Source: Leptospira sp. (lineage in GTDB: Bacteria; Spirochaetota; Leptospiria; Leptospirales; Leptospiraceae). Taken from it: a stretch of 64,000 nucleotides of DNA. The DNA lies in the NCBI GenBank assembly GCA_009991425.1, contig JAACWH010000020.1:119652-183651 (forward strand). The letters are read 5' to 3'. The translations under genes and the position numbers were made by a program. The notes beneath the pieces are model-generated. The model made no database searches. It had not been told where the DNA came from and was given only the letters and a program-made list of their open reading frames with translations. Positions 9,579-18,342 of this stretch are shown here, piece by piece; the first letter of the stretch is position 1, and each line of letters starts with the position of its first letter.

Positions 9579-10410
9579 ATTTTAAATTTAAACATTCCAA
9601 AGTATTTTTCATAAATTCAACTCGTTCTTTTCCCTGAGGTATGGGTTCAAACCCAGCAGCGAGATTATCGATGAGATGTTGGATTTTGGAAGTTGCAGGT
9701 ATAGCCGTCGTAACAGCTGGATGAGAAATAATATATTTCAAAAAGATTTGTGCGAAACTCTCACAGTTCCATTGCTTAAAATATACTGGTATAGTTTTAT
9801 CTTTAGTTGAGGAAAATAAGTTTCCCTCTTCGAAGGGACGATTTACTAATACGGCGATTTGGTTGTCATGTGCAAAAGGGAGAATCCTTTCCTCAGCTTT
9901 ACGACTGGTTACTGAATAAGGAATTTGGATAAAATCAGGCTTGTGCTTTAGACAGGCTTTTTCCATATCGTGATATGCTGAACTAGTGTAGTGAGTGAGT
10001 CCAATGTAGCGGATTCGACCTTGGTCTTTAAGTTTTTGTAAAGTATGAATGTGAATATCAGTATCTAAAAGATTATGGATCTGGAATAGATCGATTACTT
10101 TGGTGCCAAATTTTTGGAAAGAAGATTCGATTTGTTGGATGCCTGCTTCTTTGCCTCTTGTCCAGACTTTTGTTGCTGTGAATATATTAGATTTATTTTC
10201 TGTTTGATCAATTAGCTTTCCTACAATTTTTTCCGCCTTACCATACATTGGTGAGCTATCAACAAGACCTCCACCTGAATTAATAAATTCTTTCCAAACA
10301 TCTTTTATCTTAGAAAACTCTGAACTTTTCTCTAGAATATCCATTGTCTGCCAAGTTCCAAGTCCAATTGTAGGTAGAAATTCTTGGGTTTTAGGGATTT
10401 TTTTCTTCAT
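9544..10410 (-). CDS. Aldo/keto reductase
   Basis: This 288-residue protein has the aldo/keto reductase barrel signature. The catalytic tetrad is visible as Asp51 and Tyr56 in DSSPMYGKAE, Lys81 in TATKVWTRGK and His112 in LFQIHN. Members reduce aldehydes or ketones with NADPH. The very N-terminal segment (PTIGLGTWQT) is the usual first strand of the barrel. There is no signal peptide, so it is cytoplasmic. It converges on alkB and overlaps its last 35 bases. A link to oxidation of alkane-derived aldehydes is only positional. Length is close to the family norm (about 270-330). Confidence 0.87.
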   Translation of the reverse strand: MKKKIPKTQEFLPTIGLGTWQTMDILEKSSEFSKIKDVWKEFINSGGGLVDSSPMYGKAEKIVGKLIDQTENKSNIFTATKVWTRGKEAGIQQIESSFQKFGTKVIDLFQIHNLLDTDIHIHTLQKLKDQGRIRYIGLTHYTSSAYHDMEKACLKHKPDFIQIPYSVTSRKAEERILPFAHDNQIAVLVNRPFEEGNLFSSTKDKTIPVYFKQWNCESFAQIFLKYIISHPAVTTAIPATSKIQHLIDNLAAGFEPIPQGKERVEFMKNTLECLNLKSTLLLVLVLIF

Positions 10411-10619
10411 ACGTTTTGATGACTACTTAGAAATCTGCGAATAGATTGGGGATACAAATGAATTTTGAAATAATGACATTTGCAGATAAATAATACTTAT
10501 AGTTGAGAGAAAAGTTCGTCGGTTCAATTCTTAATTATGTCCTTAATGTAACCACTTAGACCTAAAGAAAATGAATATTAGATAAAGTTAAAAAGTTCAT
10601 CATTGCATCTATATGAATT

Positions 10620-10648
10620 TTGACAGAAGCTTTTGCCACCAAAGTATT
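10620..10648 (+). promoter_or_regulatory. Candidate promoter of the hisBHA cluster
   Basis: TTGACA at 10620-10625 is a perfect -35 match, and 17 bases later AGTATT (10643-10648) is a weak -10. It lies 37 bases before hisB. The rest of the 274-base gap 10411-10684 shows no ORF, attenuator or terminator that I can support. A strong AGGGAGG ribosome site precedes hisB. Confidence 0.35.
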
Positions 10649-10684
10649 TGACAAGAACTAGGAATCTAGGGAGGCTATTCTCAA

Positions 10685-11266
10685 ATGACTGAATCCCGAA
10701 AAACACAAGAAACGGATATTCGTTTGACCCTAAATCCAAGGGGAAAAGGCAAATACAACTTTGATACAGAGATCCCATTCTTTGAGCATATGCTTTCGCA
10801 TATAGCTAAGCATGGCATGTTGGATTTAGATCTTTGGCTTCGAGGTGATATTGGGATCGATTGCCACCATTCGGTGGAAGATACGGCCATACTAATGGGT
10901 TCAACCTTACATAAGTTACTGGGTGATAAGTCTGGTATCAGAAGATACGGACATTTTACAATTCCTATGGACGAAGTCTTAACTACAGTAGCTGTAGATT
11001 TGGGTGGTCGTTTTTTCTTTAAATACACAGGGCCTGAACTTTCAGGCAAATTCGGAATTTATGACGCAGAGCTCAGCCTTGAGTTTATGCAGAAATTTGC
11101 ACTCAATGCAAAGATGAATTTACACATTGTCGTTCACTATGGGGAGAATAGACACCACATTCATGAATCGATTTTCAAGGGATTGGGTAAGGCACTTCGC
11201 ATGGCTCTTTCTATCGATCCTGAAGCGGAAGGTACAATTCCTTCCACAAAAGGCGTGTTAGAGTGA
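10685..11266 (+). CDS. hisB: Imidazoleglycerol-phosphate dehydratase
   Basis: This 193-residue monofunctional HisB converts imidazoleglycerol phosphate to imidazoleacetol phosphate in histidine synthesis. The manganese-binding motifs are intact: [27 protein letters not shown] (HHxxED) and [18 protein letters not shown] (HHxxE). An AGGGAGG Shine-Dalgarno element supports the start. Its stop overlaps the hisH GTG start as GTGA, so the two are translationally coupled. There is no fused histidinol phosphatase domain, unlike the enterobacterial enzyme. Length is normal for the monofunctional form. Confidence 0.96.
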   Translation: MTESRKTQETDIRLTLNPRGKGKYNFDTEIPFFEHMLSHIAKHGMLDLDLWLRGDIGIDCHHSVEDTAILMGSTLHKLLGDKSGIRRYGHFTIPMDEVLTTVAVDLGGRFFFKYTGPELSGKFGIYDAELSLEFMQKFALNAKMNLHIVVHYGENRHHIHESIFKGLGKALRMALSIDPEAEGTIPSTKGVLE

Positions 11267-11892
11267 TTGCAGTTTTAGATTTTGGAATGGGTAATATCCA
11301 TTCCTGCCTTAAAGCGCTTTCTCTCTATAGCAAGGATGTAGTTTATACTAAAGACTTGGATGTAATTGAAAAAGCCGATAAATTAGTTCTTCCTGGAGAT
11401 GGTGCTTTTAAGAAAGCAATGTCAAATCTAGATGAACTTGGTCTAATTTCTGCGATTCACAATCATGTAAAAAAGAATAAGCCTCTACTAGGTATTTGTA
11501 TTGGCTTCCAGGTTTTATTCCAAGACTCAGATGAGCACCAAGCAAAACCTGGTGAACTAGTTAAAGGTCTGTCCTTGGTAGATGGACACATCAGAAAATT
11601 TCGCGATAAAAAAAATACCAAAGTTCCTCATATGGGTTGGAATCGTCTAAAAAGTATAGCAACTAAAAGAACGAAACTTTTATCAGGAATTGATGATGGT
11701 TCATTCATGTATTTTATTCATTCCTATCGACCAATCGCCGTTAAGCGAGAAGAAGTTTCGGCTTCTTGCAATTACTACGGAGAATCTTTTCCAGCTGTAG
11801 TAGAAAAGGATTCTGTTTTTGGAACTCAATTCCATCCTGAGAAATCAGATAAATTTGGTTTGAAGATTTTAGAAAATTTCATAAGGATTTAA
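11263..11892 (+). CDS. hisH: Imidazole glycerol phosphate synthase subunit HisH
   Basis: This 209-residue class I glutamine amidotransferase supplies ammonia to HisF for closure of the imidazole ring. The nucleophile Cys sits in GICIGFQ, and the His-Glu pair in TQFHPEKS near the C-terminus. It opens [11 protein letters not shown], typical of HisH. Translation starts at GTG overlapping the hisB stop. The partner hisF is not in this window, so the histidine genes are split in this genome; hisE is at 45047-45325. Confidence 0.94.
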   Translation: MIAVLDFGMGNIHSCLKALSLYSKDVVYTKDLDVIEKADKLVLPGDGAFKKAMSNLDELGLISAIHNHVKKNKPLLGICIGFQVLFQDSDEHQAKPGELVKGLSLVDGHIRKFRDKKNTKVPHMGWNRLKSIATKRTKLLSGIDDGSFMYFIHSYRPIAVKREEVSASCNYYGESFPAVVEKDSVFGTQFHPEKSDKFGLKILENFIRI

Positions 11893-11895
11893 AAT

Positions 11896-12639
11896 TTGTT
11901 AGTTATTCCAGCTATTGATTTATTAGATAATAAAGCAGTTCGTTTATACCAAGGTGACTATTCCAAGAGTAAGATCTATTCAGAATCCCCCTGGGATTTA
12001 GTAGCAGAATTTATTGATTCCGGAGCAGAGCTCATCCATTTAGTTGATTTAAATGGTGCTAAATTAGGGAAGCCAAGTAATGAAACAGTAATTTCCAATA
12101 TAGTTAAAAAAAATAAAGTGAAACTAGAGCTAGGTGGTGGTATTCGAAATATTGATACCATGAAGTTCTACAATGATTTAGGAATACATAGATTTATACT
12201 GGGAACCGCAGCTGTAACCAATCCAGAATTAACTGATCTAGCCTTGCAAGAGTTTGGTGTAGATAGAGTAGTTTTAGGGATTGATGCAAGGGATGGAATC
12301 GTAAAGACGCAAGGTTGGGAAGGTGATTCTGGATTGCGCTACGAAGATTTTATGAAACAAATCTTCGAGCAGGGTGTTCGCCATGTTGTATTCACAGATA
12401 TCTCTTTGGATGGAACCTTAGCTGGTCCGAATTTTGAATCGTATTCCTGGATTTTAAAGAATTTTCCTTTCCATTTAATCGCCTCAGGAGGAGTTTCTTC
12501 CTTGGAAGATTTGGAAAAACTTTCGAAACTTGAGAATCCTTCCATTTATGGAGCTATAGTTGGTAAGGCATATTATGAGGGGAAAGTTGATCTGAAAGAA
12601 GCAATACGTTTTTGTAATAAGAGTGTAGGTAAAAATTAA
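11896..12639 (+). CDS. hisA: Phosphoribosylformimino-5-aminoimidazole carboxamide ribotide isomerase
   Basis: This 247-residue (beta/alpha)8 isomerase catalyses the Amadori rearrangement of ProFAR to PRFAR in histidine synthesis. It opens IPAIDLLDNKAVRLYQGDY with the catalytic Asp in AID; the second acidic residue lies in VVLGIDARDG, and the phosphate loop in IASGGVSSLEDL. Translation appears to start at TTG, three bases after hisH, which leaves room only for a coupled start. Its stop overlaps the next ATG (TAATG). Length matches the family. Confidence 0.95.
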   Translation: MLVIPAIDLLDNKAVRLYQGDYSKSKIYSESPWDLVAEFIDSGAELIHLVDLNGAKLGKPSNETVISNIVKKNKVKLELGGGIRNIDTMKFYNDLGIHRFILGTAAVTNPELTDLALQEFGVDRVVLGIDARDGIVKTQGWEGDSGLRYEDFMKQIFEQGVRHVVFTDISLDGTLAGPNFESYSWILKNFPFHLIASGGVSSLEDLEKLSKLENPSIYGAIVGKAYYEGKVDLKEAIRFCNKSVGKN

Positions 12640-13865
12640 TGATTTTTAAAAATAGTAACAAATTAGTATTAGGTGGATTGGGTGCAGCAGTGATTGGAGT
12701 TTTTATCTCCTTTCTTCTTGTCTTAGAATATTTCGGAAGCGCAGGAGCCTTAGGCCAAGGACTTTGTTCGGTAGTTGGATCAGGTGATTCCTGCCATGAA
12801 GTAGCAAGTAGTTCTTACTCGGCTATTCGGAACGTTCCATTCTTTGGTGATATCCCAATCGCATTGTTCGGGTTAGGTTTTTATGGTTCTATGGCATTTG
12901 GCTATTTTCGCCTCAACCAAGCAAAAGACGAGACGGAAGCAAAAGCTACTCTAGATTTGTTGTTTATTTTTGCCTGCATTGCATTGGCTATTGATTTGAT
13001 TCTATTTATCATTTCCATAGCTTTAATTGGAACAATTTGTAGCATGTGCGTAATGACTTATCTTGTTAGTATAGCTTTAGTTGCCATCGCATATTTTCTC
13101 AAGAAAAAAATGTCAGAAACTGAAAGCGAAGCCTTAGGCGTAAATCTAAAGAAAAATATTTTGAATTATGCGATTGCCTTTCTTGCTTTTTTTTCCATAG
13201 GACAGGCAATTGGAAAATCATCATCCAATCAGATGAATATGGGTTCAGAGAATGGCTCAGGCACTTTTCAAAGTAAAATTACCGCATTTGAGGCTAAACC
13301 TGATTTGAATTTAGATCTCAGCGGTTCGGCAATTGCAGGAAATCCAGAAGCTCCTATTGTCATTGTGAAATATGCTGATTTCAATTGCGGTCATTGTATG
13401 CATACAAGTCATTTGCTCAACACAATGATCCAAGAATTTGATGGGCTTGTCAAAGTTGTTTATATGAATTTTCCCTTAGATGGCAATTGCAATCGTTTGG
13501 TGCAGGGGCAAAGACCGGGAGCATCATCTTGTATAGCTGCAACAGCTGCACTCTGTGCTGACCGCCAAGGCAAATTCAAGACTGTTTATGATAGTTTATA
13601 CAAGGATACAGAAAATGGTGTAATGCATTCGCCTAGTACAGTGTTAAATTTGGCATCGAAAGCAAGTTTAAATATGAATGAATTCAAATCCTGCATGGGT
13701 TCTGGAGTTACAACTGCTCAATTAGAGAAGGAAGTTAACCAGGCTGAAAAATTAAATATTCAATCTACTCCCTCCTTATTCATCAATGATAGAGCCTTAG
13801 ATCCAGGGAGTCCTGATGAGGATTACCTTCGAGCTTTGCTTAAATATTTAGTTAATAAGGCTTAA
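12639..13865 (+). CDS. VKOR-DsbA/thioredoxin fusion disulfide-forming protein
   Basis: This 408-residue fusion has an N-terminal vitamin K epoxide reductase-like domain of four to five helices. The cysteines are Cys43 and Cys52 in the first loop and the quinone-site pair C134-S-M-C137 at the start of a late helix. A further helix near 172-190 leads to a DsbA-like thioredoxin domain with active site C250-G-H-C253. Such proteins oxidise cysteines of exported proteins and pass electrons to quinone, replacing DsbA plus DsbB. The gene overlaps hisA by one base, so it is co-translated with a histidine cluster, an odd partnership. It converges on the M23 gene with a 14-base overlap. Confidence 0.9.
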   Translation: MIFKNSNKLVLGGLGAAVIGVFISFLLVLEYFGSAGALGQGLCSVVGSGDSCHEVASSSYSAIRNVPFFGDIPIALFGLGFYGSMAFGYFRLNQAKDETEAKATLDLLFIFACIALAIDLILFIISIALIGTICSMCVMTYLVSIALVAIAYFLKKKMSETESEALGVNLKKNILNYAIAFLAFFSIGQAIGKSSSNQMNMGSENGSGTFQSKITAFEAKPDLNLDLSGSAIAGNPEAPIVIVKYADFNCGHCMHTSHLLNTMIQEFDGLVKVVYMNFPLDGNCNRLVQGQRPGASSCIAATAALCADRQGKFKTVYDSLYKDTENGVMHSPSTVLNLASKASLNMNEFKSCMGSGVTTAQLEKEVNQAEKLNIQSTPSLFINDRALDPGSPDEDYLRALLKYLVNKA

Positions 13866-14949
13866 AGAAAACTTGCAATAGCTGATAAGACTGATCAGCT
13901 TTTAATCCTTTCCCAAGGAATTCACCCTTGTACCAGATTTCAAAGTGCAGGTGGATTCCTTCATCACTTCCTTCCACTTCTCCTTTCAATCCTGAGTTGC
14001 CAACTTTTCCCAGCACCTGACCTTGCTTAACTTTTGTTCCGACTTTTACTTTTGACTCAATGGATGATAGATGGTTAAATGAAGTAATCACTCCATTTCC
14101 ATGATCTATCCAAATCTGTCTTCCACCAAAATCCCTATCTACAAAAGTTACCTTATGTTGATTGGTGAGTTCTTTTTGTTTTTCAAATTCTTCTAAGTTC
14201 ATAGGAATATAATTCCAATCTGCACGAATGATTTTTCCTTTAGCAGTTGCTATAACTTCAGTTTCTTTTGATAGAGGAATTAATTCTGAATTTGGATTTA
14301 GTTTGGTGAAGCGAATATCAAGACCTTTATGAAAGCCATTTCGATAGGCTCTAGGAGCACCTGGAAGGGAGTAGCTCTCGGATGGTAGTTGACCATCAAC
14401 AATAGGAAATATATGACCTGTTAAATGCTCATTTAAGCCATTCAGTAGGGCATCTTCTAAAAAAATTTTAAAATCAGAAACTGAAAGGTGGGAATTTATT
14501 GTCTCAGGAAAAAGGATTCTTATCTGAGACGCGTCCATTCCTGGTAGGAAATGAGAGTTATCTTTCTTAACTTTTTGATTCTTTAATATCGTCTTCCAAT
14601 TTCCCCAGACATTCACCTGAATAGAATAAGATTTAACTTCCCTATAGACCCAGGATGGAAAGCTAATTTCTACACGATTCATAAGTCTTTTCTCTTTGAA
14701 ATCAACTAAGATCCAAGCAGGCTTAGAACTTTTTTCAGACATCCACTGTGTGGAAACATTGGAGTCAAAAAGATAGAAGGCTCCGTATTTTCCAGACATT
14801 GAAGAGGACACTTCGTAATGAAAAGGTGTTGTAGTGTATATTCCAAAATCAAAAATACCTCGAACTTCTGATTCCAACTTTTCTTCCGCATTTACAGAAG
14901 TTATAAGTAAGAATGCTATCAAAATGATTTTAAAATATTTAAGTTTCAC
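13852..14949 (-). CDS. Secreted M23 peptidase with N-terminal discoidin-like domain
   Basis: This 365-residue protein has a signal peptide ending near SVNAEE (about residue 21). Residues 40-165 resemble an F5/8-type (discoidin-like) beta-sandwich: DSNVSTQWMSEKSSKPAWI, then VDF and RVEISFPSW. The C-terminal half is an M23 LytM-type peptidase with zinc ligands His207 and Asp211 (HKGLD) and H333-L-H335, plus IDHGNGVITSFNHLS around 281-295. The expected site is the periplasm, cutting peptidoglycan cross-links. The start is probably GTG, overlapping the NeuB-like gene by 11 bases, so the two are coupled. The metal ligands look complete, so an active enzyme is likely. Confidence 0.85.
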   Translation of the reverse strand: MKLKYFKIILIAFLLITSVNAEEKLESEVRGIFDFGIYTTTPFHYEVSSSMSGKYGAFYLFDSNVSTQWMSEKSSKPAWILVDFKEKRLMNRVEISFPSWVYREVKSYSIQVNVWGNWKTILKNQKVKKDNSHFLPGMDASQIRILFPETINSHLSVSDFKIFLEDALLNGLNEHLTGHIFPIVDGQLPSESYSLPGAPRAYRNGFHKGLDIRFTKLNPNSELIPLSKETEVIATAKGKIIRADWNYIPMNLEEFEKQKELTNQHKVTFVDRDFGGRQIWIDHGNGVITSFNHLSSIESKVKVGTKVKQGQVLGKVGNSGLKGEVEGSDEGIHLHFEIWYKGEFLGKGLKADQSYQLLQVFFKPY

Positions 14950-15955
14950 TTCTTCTTATCGCAGAATATTTATTCGTTGGTTTAATCTTTTTATCTGTAT
15001 CGAGGTGAATATATTCCCAGGCTTCTAAAATATCTTTATCTTCTACAGAGAGGTTGGGACGCATGGAAAGAATTTCTCCCTTGGGAGATTTGTATAGAGA
15101 TCTTCTTCCAAATAAATAGCTAGCTTCTTCTTTAGGGTGTAGTATTTTTTTGCGAGAGCCTTTCATAAGATAGGCTTCCTTTATAGTATTAGAAAGTCTT
15201 CGTAATTCATTTGGATCTGCCGAGATTCCATGATCGGGACCTTCTAGATTTTTATCTAAAGTAAAATGTTTTTCAATTACAGAGGCGTCCATAGAGACTG
15301 CAATTCCTGCGGCTAAATCTCCCTTACTATGATCTGAAAAACCAAGAGGACCTTCCGTAAAATCTTTGTAGAGATTGATTGTGTTTAAGTTGAGAGTTTC
15401 AGAGGGAGCAGGATAGAGAGATACACAGTGCATAAGACATAGACTTTCTACATCTCGGTCTTTTAGAAATTCTAATGCTCGTATAACTTCTGATAAACTC
15501 GATGCTCCCGTTGATAGGAAAATAGGAAGTTTCGTTTTTGCAATCTTATCTAGAAGTTCCGAATTTACCAAATCGCCTGATGCAATTTTAAGAATAGGAA
15601 CATTTAAGCTAATTAGCAAATCTACAGATATGCTATCTAATGGAGTTGAGAAAAAAACTATACCATTGTCCTTAGCAGTTTGTTGGAATTCTCTATGCAT
15701 CTTTTCGTTCAATTCGTATTTTAAAAAGATATCGTATAAGAATTTTGCTTTGGGTTCATCGGGACTTATGAAGTGATCCGTTCTGTAAGTTTGGAATTTG
15801 ACAGCCTGGGCTCCCGATTTTGCTGCTGCTTCAATGGTTTTTTTACCAATCTCCAAATCGTTGTTATGATTTAAGCCTATTTCTGCTACAAGAAAAGGTG
15901 GATCTTCTTTAGAGATGATGAGATCTTCGTGGATTTCGATTAGTTCTTGGAACAT
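14939..15955 (-). CDS. N-acetylneuraminate/nonulosonate synthase family protein (NeuB-like)
   Basis: This 338-residue protein fits the NeuB family, which condenses phosphoenolpyruvate with an N-acetylated sugar to form sialic, legionaminic or pseudaminic acids. Marks are FLVAEIGLNHNNDLEIGKK, AVKFQTYRTDHF, the metal-site stretches FSDHSKGD and EKHFTLDKNLEGPDHG, and a C-terminal antifreeze/SAF-like domain (FGRRSLYKSPKGEI). Key residues appear present. No other nonulosonate genes (neuA, neuC, pse or leg) occur here, so the product cannot be fixed. Its stop overlaps the start of the M23 gene by 11 bases, and FeoB ends 70 bases upstream. Confidence 0.82.
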   Translation of the reverse strand: MFQELIEIHEDLIISKEDPPFLVAEIGLNHNNDLEIGKKTIEAAAKSGAQAVKFQTYRTDHFISPDEPKAKFLYDIFLKYELNEKMHREFQQTAKDNGIVFFSTPLDSISVDLLISLNVPILKIASGDLVNSELLDKIAKTKLPIFLSTGASSLSEVIRALEFLKDRDVESLCLMHCVSLYPAPSETLNLNTINLYKDFTEGPLGFSDHSKGDLAAGIAVSMDASVIEKHFTLDKNLEGPDHGISADPNELRRLSNTIKEAYLMKGSRKKILHPKEEASYLFGRRSLYKSPKGEILSMRPNLSVEDKDILEAWEYIHLDTDKKIKPTNKYSAIRRSET

Positions 15956-15980
15956 GAAAATTTTCCCATTCGAATTATTT

Positions 15981-16011
15981 AAGTAAGAATGGATAAATAC
16001 AATTCTTACTT
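15981..16011. repeat. Inverted repeat between feoB and the NeuB-like gene
   Basis: AAGTAAGAAT at 15981-15990 pairs with ATTCTTACTT at 16002-16011, a perfect 10-base stem with an 11-base loop. It lies 26 bases upstream of the NeuB-like start and just after the feoB stop. There is no strong T run on the minus-strand exit side. It could be a weak feoB terminator or an operator for the NeuB-like/M23 pair. Confidence 0.5.
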
Positions 16012-16025
16012 ATTTTAAGTATCGG

Positions 16026-18101
16026 CTAGTATCCTAAAATCCCGCCAATTTGGTATACGAAAAGTGATGAAACATATGCAAGAACAGTCATATAAGTGAA
16101 TTGGAAGAAGGGCCAAAAATATGAATTGGTTTCTCTTTTCACAACTGCCAAGGTTGACATGCACTGGGATGCATAAGCAAAAAATACTAAGAGACAGAAT
16201 CCCGTAAGAGGTGTCCATAATTTGGAGCCGTCCTCCCGTGTATCACTCTTCATAGCTTCACGCAAGGTAGGATTTTCTTCATCTGCCTCATCAACTCCAT
16301 AGAGTATAGCTAAGGTAGAGACCATTACTTCTCTGGCTGCAAAAGATGTTAAGAGTGAGATTCCTATCTTCCAATCAAAGCCAAGAGGTTGTATGATAGG
16401 TTCAATTTTTTTCCCAAATGTGGCTGCATAAGATTGAGTAATTTTCGAATCTATATTCCCTTCCGAGTCGATTTGAATCGGATAGTAAGATAGGAACCAG
16501 AGGATTACTGAAATATAGAGAATGATTTGGCCTGCATTTTTCAAGAAGGTTTTAATTTTAGAAATAACATTTTGAATGATACTTATCAAAGAAGGAAGCT
16601 TATAGCTTGGAAGTTCCATTAGGAAGTAAGATGTAGAGGATCTAAATAGAGTCTTTTTAAATATCAAACCAAAGGTTAGTGAAGTCAAAAGACCTAATAG
16701 GAATAATAAAAATAACATAAAGCCTTGCAGATTGAATATTCCTAAAGCTGTGTCTGAAACAAAGATAGTTCCAATGATTAGAATGTAGACGGGATAGCGT
16801 GCGGAACACATAATTAAGGGAGATATTAAAATGGTTGTTATGCGGTCACTTTTGTTCTCAATGGTTCTTGCTCCCATGATCGCAGGCACTGCACAGGCAG
16901 CAGAAGAAAGTAGTGGAATGAAACTTTTGCCAGAGAGTCCAAACTTACCCATAACTCTGTCCATTACAAAGGAGACTCTTGCCATATAACCCGACTCTTC
17001 CATGATTTCTATAAAAAAGAAAAGTAGACTTATCTGGGGAATAAAAACTAAAACTGATCCCACACCTCCAATGATTCCATCAGTAATCAAGGCAGACAGG
17101 GGACCCTCTGGCAAGGAATTGCTAACTAAAGTTTGTATGGACGCAATAATCCAATCTATTCCATCCATAGGAATCTCAGCCCAGCTAAATAAGAACTGGA
17201 ATATAAGCCCCATGATTACAAAAAAAGAAATCATTCCATAAACGGGATGCAATAAGATCTTATCTGCTTTAGAAATTGTAGAGTGATTAATAGATGATTC
17301 TTTGACTGCAGCAGAAAGTATTTTTTTGATGGCGACCGATTTGGCAATCAATTGATTTTGGATACTGAATTTGCCCTTGCTCGAAATCTCATTGATCAGT
17401 GATTTCGTCGGTTCTGGAAATAGATTCGAAAATCGATCTTCGAGATCATTTTGCGATTCTTTGATAGCTTCTATTATAGCAAATTTCATTTCTTTATTTG
17501 CATCTTTATCAATCGATTTGTATATTTTCTTAAGTATAGATTCTTCTTTAGTCTCCCATTTCCAAATTTGATTTCCTTGTAGGAAGTTATCTTTATTAAA
17601 AAGATTATTCCGAATAGAATCTATATCTGCGAAAGACTTGGTATTGATTAAATAAAAATTAACACCGAAAGCTTTTTTTAAGGCAGCAGTATCAATAGAA
17701 ATATTACGTCTGGAGAGAAGATCCTTCATCGTGAGGACGACCTGTACTTTTGCACCGGAATCTAGAATAGAAATGAGAAGTTGCAAGCTACGTTCTAATT
17801 GTAAGGAATCTAAAATATAAATGACCCTATCTTCTTGGTGTCTGGAGAGAATTTGCTTACTGGCTATTTTCTTATCTTCACTATTGCCATCCAGACTGAA
17901 GATGCCTGGAAGATCCCAGATTTCTCTTTCACCTTCGGAAGTGGAGGCAAAACCGGTTTTTTTCTCCACAGTTACACCTTGGAAGTTGCCAGTCTTTTGT
18001 CTAAGACCAGTTAGGCGGTTGAATAAGGTTGATTTCCCACAATTGGGATTGCCTACTAATAAATATTTAAACTTATACTCATTCTCAATCATATTGTACA
18101 T
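16026..18101 (-). CDS. feoB: Ferrous iron transport protein B
   Basis: This 691-residue inner-membrane protein takes up Fe(II). The N-terminal G domain shows GNPNCGKST at 17-25 (G1), DLPGIFSLDG (G3) and LTMKDL (G4-like). The C-terminal part has two Gate domains and many helices; SFIPLLSSAACAVPAIMGAR is typical of the first Gate, and FAAREVMVSTLAILYGVDE of the second. Its start overlaps feoA by 17 bases; a nearby in-frame ATG three codons on (MIENEY) is an alternative. It is somewhat shorter than enterobacterial FeoB (about 770) but complete. The unit runs ABC1 kinase, feoA, feoB. Confidence 0.95.
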   Translation of the reverse strand: MYNMIENEYKFKYLLVGNPNCGKSTLFNRLTGLRQKTGNFQGVTVEKKTGFASTSEGEREIWDLPGIFSLDGNSEDKKIASKQILSRHQEDRVIYILDSLQLERSLQLLISILDSGAKVQVVLTMKDLLSRRNISIDTAALKKAFGVNFYLINTKSFADIDSIRNNLFNKDNFLQGNQIWKWETKEESILKKIYKSIDKDANKEMKFAIIEAIKESQNDLEDRFSNLFPEPTKSLINEISSKGKFSIQNQLIAKSVAIKKILSAAVKESSINHSTISKADKILLHPVYGMISFFVIMGLIFQFLFSWAEIPMDGIDWIIASIQTLVSNSLPEGPLSALITDGIIGGVGSVLVFIPQISLLFFFIEIMEESGYMARVSFVMDRVMGKFGLSGKSFIPLLSSAACAVPAIMGARTIENKSDRITTILISPLIMCSARYPVYILIIGTIFVSDTALGIFNLQGFMLFLLFLLGLLTSLTFGLIFKKTLFRSSTSYFLMELPSYKLPSLISIIQNVISKIKTFLKNAGQIILYISVILWFLSYYPIQIDSEGNIDSKITQSYAATFGKKIEPIIQPLGFDWKIGISLLTSFAAREVMVSTLAILYGVDEADEENPTLREAMKSDTREDGSKLWTPLTGFCLLVFFAYASQCMSTLAVVKRETNSYFWPFFQFTYMTVLAYVSSLFVYQIGGILGY

Positions 18102-18342
18102 AAATTTTTTCTGCTAAGGAATAGGGAACAGCGACAGTGCTTTGCTCAGAGAGTTTTGCAATAAGCTTATTCTGGGATTTAAAATTTGCTAAGATCTGAA
18201 CAGCAGTTCCAGGCAAGAAACCTTGTTCCAGACAGTCCCGATATAAATCTGGGTTTAGAGCATTCTCGTCTATGCGAGTGATTGAAAGTTTCTTACCCTT
18301 AGAAAATTTGTATAAAAGATTCATTTCTAAGCTTTTTGTCAT
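18085..18342 (-). CDS. feoA: Ferrous iron transport protein A
   Basis: This 85-residue SH3-like protein fits FeoA, the small cytosolic partner that modulates FeoB. The family pattern is visible in the SITRIDENAL strand, the CLEQGFLPGTAVQILAN stretch and the C-terminal VAVPYSLAEKIYV. It sits between the ABC1 kinase gene (4-base ATGA overlap) and feoB (17-base overlap), so all three are likely co-translated. No iron-responsive site can be placed directly upstream because that DNA codes for the kinase. Confidence 0.9.
   Translation of the reverse strand: MTKSLEMNLLYKFSKGKKLSITRIDENALNPDLYRDCLEQGFLPGTAVQILANFKSQNKLIAKLSEQSTVAVPYSLAEKIYVQYD

Noticed and set aside
10505..10545. tRNA-like T-loop sequence (GGTTCAATTC)
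   Set aside because: No paired T-stem, anticodon arm or acceptor stem can be folded around it.
10681..11049. Antisense open frame of 122 codons over hisB
   Set aside because: It mirrors the conserved hisB reading frame, whose dehydratase motifs are intact.
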